Part shown: positions 57,726-64,000 of the stretch, one piece after another
Layout: each line of letters opens with the position of its first letter
How positions within the stretch are numbered: position 1 is the stretch's first letter
Origin: Ailurus styani
Taxonomy: Eukaryota > Chordata > Mammalia > Carnivora > Ailuridae
Reading direction: 5' to 3'
DNA length: 64,000 bases
NCBI GenBank assembly: GCA_002007465.1
Contig: LNAC01000003.1
Location: 13,852,203-13,916,202 of the forward strand
The notes under the pieces: model-generated
What the model was told of the DNA's origin: nothing
The model's database searches: none
What the model saw: only the letters and a program-made list of their open reading frames with translations
Translations under genes and position numbers: made by a program

Positions 57726-58190
57726 CAAAGGGACCTTAACTGCATATTGCTAAGTAAAAGAAACTTGTCTGGGAAGGCTACATATGGTATGATTCCAACT
57801 TGATGACATTTTGGGAAAGATAAAACTAAGTTGCCAGGAGTCCAGAGGGAGAGTGGAAGAATAAATAAGTGGCATGGGAGATTTTTAGGGCAGTGAAACT
57901 TTCCCATATGACAAATGGAATCATGGAATCATGTCATTATACATTTGTCAAGACCAATAGGATGTACTGTTAACACAGAGTGAACTCTAATGTAAACTAT
58001 GGACTTTAATAATAATACATCAGTATCAGTTCATCAATTGTAATAAATATATCACACTAATACAAAGTATTAATAATGGGGGAACTGTGTATGATGGCTG
58101 GGAGATGGGTCATATGGGGACTATATTTTCAGCTCAATTTTCCTGTAAGTCAAAAACTGCTCTAAAAATATAAAGTCAAATAACTAAGAA
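57726..58190 (+). repeat. L1 3' UTR fragment
   Basis: GCATATTGCTAAGTAAAAGA, GGTATGATTCCAACTTGATG, GATTTTTAGGGCAGTGAAAC, CTAATGTAAACTATGGACTT and AAAACTGCTCTAAAAATATA are L1M-type 3' UTR blocks in sense order. Confidence 0.9.
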
Positions 58191-58556
58191 GAAAAAGACT
58201 GCTCTTGCAACAGAGTGACAAAAATTTTTAGAATTTAAAAAATGATGCACGGAAGAAACTAATTTTACCTTGCAATTATTTCCCAAATTCAAATCAATAC
58301 AATGTCATAATAAGGCCATTACCTGTATTCACCATCACTAATGCACGAGATGTGTTCCCTTGATTCTTACATTAGTATAAAAATAGAAATACGAAATAAA
58401 CACAAGAATCAAAAGGAACAGTTGAAAAGAGTTTCACTCTGCCCACAAATATGGAACTATATTTCATTCATTTTTTACACTGTACCTTCAGTGTGTGCTT
58501 TATGTTCTTTAGGCGACAGGTGATGAGGGGAAAATAAATCAAATCGTATTATATTT
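58191..58556. other. Unannotated stretch
   Basis: Nothing is recognised. Confidence 0.5.
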
Positions 58557-58736
58557 AAAGACAGAATCCAGGAGTCCTTGGGTTGGGCAGTCAGTTGAGT
58601 GACCAGCTCTGAAACTCTTGATTTCAGCCCAGGTTGTGATCTCAGGGTCGTGAGATGGAGCCCCATGTCGTGCTCCCCACTCAGCATGAAGTCCGCTTGA
58701 GACTCCCTCTTCCTCTTCCTCTGCCCCTTCCCACCA

Positions 58737-58775
<39 letters not shown>

Positions 58776-58810
58776 AAATAAATAAATAAATAAAAATGAA
58801 GACAAAATCA
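58557..58810 (+). repeat. CAN-SINE, older type
   Basis: The body is about 58571-58797. It has the older ACTCTTGATTTCAGCCCAGG core, a (TC)n tract of about 34 bases at 58738-58771 and an (AAAT)n tail. AAGACAGAATC and AAGACAAAATC flank it. Confidence 0.93.
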
Positions 58811-59817
58811 ATGCAACTTGATGATTCATAGGATATGAGGGCAAAGAGAATGTAATGTTCAGGATCATTCATAACCAACTGACTTTAATGACCAAGTAGA
58901 TGCTAATGTCTTTTGCTGACACTGAGGTTAGGAGAAAATAATGAGTTATTACAAAGAGAATAACAGAACTAAGGGATCATGGATACATTACAATGATAAT
59001 GGTAGTTTAAGAGAGGGGGAAAAAAAACAATGGTAATGGGTAAGGAAACATACATAAATAATAAATTAAGGAAATCAAGCTATTATTCATGATGAAGTCA
59101 GAGTAAAATTGTGTTGAAGGTTGCTTGTATCTTGTTCTACTAAGTATCATTTAATTTATTAATTTCAGAGATGAATGCACCTTGGCTGCTAGTAAGTTCC
59201 AGGGTATAAATATAGGACTTTTTACTAGAAAAATGACAGAGGAAAAGAGTCTTCCAGAGAGAAAGATCAGCATGTTAAATGAGTTAGCTGTGAGGGTGAG
59301 AAATCATACTAATGCATGGAAAATGTGACCATAAAAATTAAGACTGAGTCAGGTACCAAGATCTTAAATAAATGAGAGGGACTATTGGGAGCTCGGTATC
59401 CCATAAGAAGGAAGCAACTTATCTTATAAGACAGGAGCAAGTAATGCATTCAAGTTTTATGAATCTTAAAACAGCAGGAATTTTTTTTAAAGTTCAATGG
59501 TTAGGAACAAAGACCCTGATATTCATAGGACAAGAGAATAAAGAAGCCCTCCAAAAGAATATTTTAAGTGTATAGAGGAAGTTGCTGACCATAGAATAGG
59601 AGTTCGGGAATGGGAGTTCCAAGTGTTTGGAACAAAAAGAGAAAAAGATTTTGGAGAAGAGGAGGAACAAACAGGTTGGAAAGACACATCTACTTAGGAC
59701 AGATACAGGAGAGAAATTTCTACTTTTGTCAGGTACAAGAAAAAAAAAATAGGGTGAAAAGGCATAGCAAATGTCACCCCCACTAATTCCAGAAAGATAC
59801 AGAATCTTCTACTTTAT
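58811..59817. other. Unannotated stretch
   Basis: No repeat or gene is recognised. A 67-codon frame at 59372-59575 lacks motifs. Confidence 0.5.
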
Positions 59818-60048
59818 AAAAGATTCCCAGGTGCCTGGGTGGCTCAGTGGGTTAAAGCCCCTGCCTTCGGCTCAGGTCATGATCCCAGGGTCCTGGGATT
59901 GAGGCCCGCATCGGGCTCTCTGCTCAGCAGGGAGCCTGCTTCCTCCTCTCTCTCCTCTCTCTCTGCCTGCCTCTCTGCCTACTTGTAATCTCTCTCTCTG
60001 TGTCAAATGAATAAAAAAAAAATCTTTATAAAAAAAAAAAAGATTCCC
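59818..60048 (+). repeat. CAN-SINE, young type, perfect 11-bp duplication
   Basis: The body is 59829-60037, flanked by AAAAGATTCCC at 59818-59828 and 60038-60048. The CT tract has an extra CTCTCTC unit. Confidence 0.98.
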
Positions 60049-60584
60049 TATAGTTGTACTGTGGGCCTGATATTTCTTTTACTTCCTTGGGTCCTGAAAA
60101 CTACAATTAATGCAGCAGTGATCTATGATAAGAAACAAACAATCACGGTGTGATCCTTCATGTTGCGGAGACGAGGAGGAGGTGGGGAGGGCACCGGAAG
60201 ACAGATTCCCAATAGCATCATGTCAATAGTCTGCAATGGGACAGCCAATTTTGATGTCGTGAATACCATGACTGCACTCCAAATGTTCTTGAATTGATGG
60301 AAGGGGGACAGGTCAGTACTTTTTTAAGGACTATTTCTATCTTCTAAATTCATAATAAGAATATAAAAATATGATTTTCGGTAACTGGAGTTTTCAGTTA
60401 TTCTTATTTTAATTTAATCAACATTTAACATATTTTTGAGCTGTAGAAGTAATGCACTATGAAAAAAATTTGTTTTTTTGTTACCCATATTATCATAACA
60501 TTTATCTGGAAGCTGACCTTTAGAAGATTTAAATGTAAAGAAATACATTTCTATTTATTTTAGGTGACTCCTGAGGATTACATT
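60049..60584. other. Unannotated stretch
   Basis: A moderately GC-rich patch with a few CpGs lies at 60145-60270 (AGACGAGGAGGAGGTGGGGA). The rest is AT-rich. No gene is seen. Confidence 0.45.
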
Positions 60585-60591
60585 AAAAGTT

Positions 60592-60682
<91 letters not shown>

Positions 60683-60880
60683 TTTTATTTATTTATTTGA
60701 CACAGAGAGACAGATTACAAGTAGGCAGAGAGGCAGGCAGAGAGAGGAGAGAGGAGGAAGCAGGCTCCCTGCTGAGCAGAGAGCCCGATGCGGGCCTCGA
60801 TCCCAGGACGCTGAGATCATGACCTGAGCCGAAAGCAGAGGCTTTAACCCACTGAGCCACCCAGGTGCCCAAAAGTTTCT
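60585..60880 (-). repeat. CAN-SINE, young type, with giant interrupted poly-T
   Basis: The body is 60595-60870. The tail complement is 39 T (60594-60632), then AAAA, then 41 T (60637-60677), far longer than in any other copy here. AAAAGTTTCT flanks it at 60585-60594 and 60871-60880. Confidence 0.97.
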
Positions 60881-61924
60881 TCTATTATGTGAAGTAGTAA
60901 TTCAAAATATTATTAGAGCATTGAGAGTGCTTTTTAGCAATTCTCCTCATGCTGAGCCCTAGGTCATTTAAAATTTATGCTATGCACTCAACAGGAAAGT
61001 TATCAGGGTCCTGGGCTGTGTGAAAATTGATAACATTCATTGATCAATGATGTATGAACTGAATCTACAACTTGTTTGTTTGGCTTCACCTGCGCTTCAC
61101 TGACATTTTGATTCATATTCTTGGTAATATACAGAAGAAGTCACATACATGCTGGAAAATAAGAAAACCATTTTGATACTCTAATGCTATCCAATTTGTG
61201 CAGCAGCCTCTGACTCTTCATCTCATCCAGGGATCAAAATCATTTGAGTAGTTTTATGTGGAACATGTTCATTAAAATTCTGTGAGGAATTTTTTTAGGG
61301 GGTTTATCCTTTTAGTAACCCAGCTACCACAAATCCTGCACATGTTTGGAATGAAAATATCTATTCTCTCTATTCAGGAATTTTACCATAAATATAAAAT
61401 TATGTAGTAGTCAGTTGAATTTAAAAACATGTCAAATGTGTAAAAAATGGTTAAGATTATTGTATTAGAAAAAAATGGGAAATCCACTAAGCTTCACTTA
61501 TGATGCTCTGTTTAGATCATTATCTTTTTGTCATGCTCCTCTTGAACTCCATGCTTCTTACAGTAGCAGAAGGCTTCAGTGCTTTATGGACACATTTTGT
61601 CTGTTTTATTATATATATGTCTCTCTGTCAATAGATTAATGACTCATATCTGACCAGGGTTACTGCTAATTTTTATCTTGGCCTTTCAGGTTTTCAAAAT
61701 GAAGTTCATGCTCTTTTTTTTTTTTTTTCTATCCTATAACCTTTGACTTTTTCCCTTTCCATCTTACAATCAAATCTTTTTAGCTAATTCTCCCATAGAA
61801 TGAATGTCCTACCCTAAATCCTGAGCTGTGCAAACACTGCACTTTATCCTAAAATCTCCATGGAACTCAAAACTCTGCTGCTTGTGGCCTGGGGCTTGAC
61901 ATGCACTCTGCAAAAAGACTGATG
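60881..61924. other. Unannotated AT-rich stretch
   Basis: No repeat is confidently recognised. A T run lies at 61713-61728. Confidence 0.5.
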
Positions 61925-62135
61925 AAATTTGAACCACTTGCTACATATTGGACCTTGGGTTATTTGCTTGATCATCCTCTCTGTGTGTCTACATTTCCTC
62001 TCCTGAAACAACATGATGTTAATAAACATGCCTAACCTCTCTGGGTTGTTATGATGATTCAGTGAGTTAATAGTTTTAAGTGCTTCAACAGTTCCTGGCA
62101 CCATGTAAGCCCTCCACAAGTGCTTGCAAAATAAT
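61925..62135 (+). repeat. MIR
   Basis: GGACCTTGGGTTATTTGCTT, TAACCTCTCTGGGTTGTTAT, GATGATTCAGTGAGTTAATA and CAGTTCCTGGCACCATGTAA are sense MIR blocks in order. The 91-codon antisense frame here is not a gene. Confidence 0.85.
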
Positions 62136-62159
62136 ATGCTTACCTAACTATATATCCAG

Positions 62160-62188
62160 TTTTTTTGTTTGTTTGTTTGTTTGTTTAT
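62160..62188. repeat. (TTTG)n microsatellite
   Basis: Six TTTG units occur after a T run. Confidence 0.9.
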
Positions 62189-62329
62189 TCTAGTTTAGAT
62201 TTCTTATTAATGATATTTACATTCAGCCTACCACTCTTATCCTTTAAAACTTTTTCTGTAGTGCCTCATCATTGGTTTTGTCTTCCCCTGTTTTCAAATT
62301 GCTAGTGGCTTGCCTAAGTTACTTACTAA

Positions 62330-62450
62330 AGATTTTTCATGCATAAAATATCTCTCATATAGTTGTTTCAAGGACAAAATAGATAATATATGGTAAACAC
62401 ATACCAGAGTGCTGAGCATTTAGTAATGCTCAATAATTCTTATCTTGACA
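62330..62450 (+). repeat. MIR 3' part
   Basis: TAGTTGTTTCAAGGACAAAA, TAGATAATATATGGTAAACA, GAGTGCTGAGCATTTAGTAA and TGCTCAATAATTCTTATC follow the MIR 3' half. Confidence 0.7.
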
Positions 62451-62585
62451 CCCCATCTGCTTTGCTTATTGGAATGATAAGTCTCAGCTAGTCCTGCTGC
62501 AGCCTGAGACTTGTTTATGACATTTAAGTAATCATGATTTAGAGTCAATAAACTTTGGGGCAGTAAGATCTGTTTTTACCTTCAA
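62451..62585. other. Unannotated stretch
   Basis: It may be retroviral leader of the minus-strand ERVL copy to its right. No motif is visible. Confidence 0.35.
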
Positions 62586-62599
62586 CACTTCTGACACCA
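62586..62599 (-). other. Leu-tRNA primer-binding-site remnant
   Basis: CACTTCTGACACCA on the plus strand is TGGTGTCAGAAGTG on the minus strand, the ERVL-type Leu primer site, 4 bases from the LTR end. Confidence 0.75.
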
Positions 62600-62603
62600 A
62601 ATA

Positions 62604-63393
62604 TGTAGGTTTTCCACACCAAGAAATTCTCCAGTTCTCTCCATACATCAGCTGGTTCTCCTACAAGCCCTACACTAACTACCTAGGACCAATGCAGACC
62701 CAGCCCTGGTAAGGGCTTTAGTCCTGCAAGACCATCCCTGCTTCAAATGAAAATCCCAAGTCCGAGGCCTCTCACTCTTCGGGCCCATTGACTATAAACA
62801 AGCGGTTCCCTCAAGGTTTGATAATTTGCTAGAATGACTCACAGAACTCAGGGAAAACAGTTTACTTACTACTACTGGTTTGTTATAAAGGATTTTATAA
62901 AGTATGAGAATAAACTGCTAGATTAAGAGGTACACAGGGAGAGGTCCAGAAGGATGCTGAGACAGCAACTTCTATCCCAGTAGACGATACCCTGCTCCTG
63001 ACCTGGGGATATATTCTCCTGGAAGCTGCTTGAACTCCATTGTTTAACTATCTATGTAGCTTCTGTTACGTAGGAATGATCGATTATTAATTCAGGCTCC
63101 AGCCCTCCCCCTATCTTGGAGATCAGGGGGTGGGGAAGAAAGTTAGAACCAGCTAGTCCTGTGCTTAGTTCTTGTGGCAATGAGTCCCAATCCCAAGGCT
63201 ACTGAGAAGCCCATCAAGAGTCACTTCATTAGCATAAACACAGGTAAGGTGAAAGGGGTTTATTATGAGTAACAAAAGATGCTCCTCTCATCCCAACACT
63301 CAGGAAAATACAAGGATTTTAAGAGCTTCTAGCTAGGATCCAGGGACACAATAAAGTTCAAATATATATTTCTTATTATATAACAATATTACA
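62604..63393 (-). repeat. ERVL-class LTR (MER21-like), copy 2
   Basis: Read on the minus strand, the LTR begins TGTAATATTGTTATATAATA at 63393 and ends at 62604, with TG and CA termini. Shared blocks with copy 1 are GATTGGGACTCATTGCCACA, a paired TCTAGCAAATTATC, and the end block CTTGGTGTGGAAAACC. The AATAAA of copy 1 has become AACAAA here. At about 790 bases it looks near full length. Confidence 0.8.
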
Positions 63394-64000
63394 GGCAGCT
63401 TGAATGGCTATCATCTCTTTAATGTGTTGAACATATTATTTTTGGTCTTGGCTATCTTGGGGATTAGTTATCTACTAGTTAATTCTCAGTGAATTTGACC
63501 ATTTGCTATACTGACTGCAACATAAAGTGGATTGGGAGTGGAAAACATAAGATGACTGAAAAAATAGCATAATTGAAAGCATGAACACAGTGAATCCAAA
63601 AAATAACTGTAGTGATAGTAGGTGGTAACATTTTACTGAACCAGTCAAGGATAGGTGGTGGTTCTCCTATAGAAAAAAAGAAACAAATAAATAAATCTTT
63701 TTAATTATGCCAGAAACAAGAGATGCATTTGAAAGAGGCTGTATTGATCTAAGTGGAAACCTCTATGGACAAAACACTCAATAAAATGCATTTCTCACCC
63801 ATCACTGGAATATTCCTTTTTTGTTCTTTAAGTCTCCTCAAGTAGTAAGTTAATTTTCTCACAATCTCTGTATGCACAATATATGAACAAAGAAATATAT
63901 ATATATACAACAAAATATTTGATTTTTAATACCTATCTGGATTTGCATCAGACATCATAACTTGGCTTTAGGGCATTTCAGAAAATGCAACCATATTTGA
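63394..64000. other. Unannotated AT-rich stretch
   Basis: A (TA)n run lies at 63895-63907. Nothing else is recognised. Confidence 0.5.

Noticed and set aside
1..64000. CRISPR arrays, operons, phage or bacterial genes
   Set aside because: The regular repeats are SINE tails and microsatellites. Everything recognisable is mammalian repeat DNA.

Overview
This window is a gene-free, AT-rich stretch of nuclear genome from a caniform carnivore, most likely a mustelid. The evidence is about 31 tRNA-Lys-derived CAN-SINE copies. Roughly half are a young type with a head reading GTTAAAGCCTCTGC and a tail reading CTACTTGTGATCTC, which I associate with weasels, mink, otters and martens. Many copies still have near-perfect target-site duplications. 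I recognise no host protein-coding exon, functional RNA gene, CRISPR array or bacterial feature. The open frames present are short and fall in SINEs, L1 3' ends, LTRs or chance AT-rich sequence. The window could be intergenic or lie inside a very long intron; the sequence alone does not say which.

Layout. 1-10 kb: SINEs, a MIR, one intact MaLR LTR with a 5-bp duplication (4786-5177), two pairs of diverged local duplicates and some conserved-looking unique DNA. 10-18 kb: an MLT2-type ERVL LTR (10357-10867), older SINEs, and a MIR that appears to be split by two MaLR LTRs (16038-17075). 18-30 kb: simple repeats, L2 fragments, a short tRNA-Lys-like SINE, a dense SINE cluster (24.6-28.1 kb) and a CpG-retaining unique block (28.1-28.9 kb). 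30-34 kb: nested SINEs and a Tigger-type terminal-inverted-repeat element (30955-32143) that carries an anomalous GC-rich insert. 35-38 kb: an antisense L1 ORF2 fossil cut by two SINEs. 38-45 kb: an ERVL-type LTR with a Leu-tRNA primer-site remnant, an L1 3' end, and a decayed ERVL reverse-transcriptase fragment, all on the plus strand. 45-50 kb: L1/HAL1 remnants broken by a SINE and by a roughly 500-bp LTR-like block. 50-64 kb: more SINEs, a candidate conserved non-coding element (55.2-55.6 kb), MER5A, L2 and MIR fragments, an L1 3' UTR, a SINE with an exceptionally long interrupted poly-T, and a second ERVL LTR in the opposite orientation.

The window records successive insertions: MIR, L2 and MER5 first, then MaLR, ERVL and L1, then old SINEs, then young mustelid SINEs. 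I do not see a new biological system. The most unusual items are the GC-rich cargo inside the Tigger-type element, the ERVL LTR-to-RT arrangement, the unexplained local duplicate pairs and the possible conserved element near 55.3 kb. Repeat family names come from recognition by eye, not from a database search.
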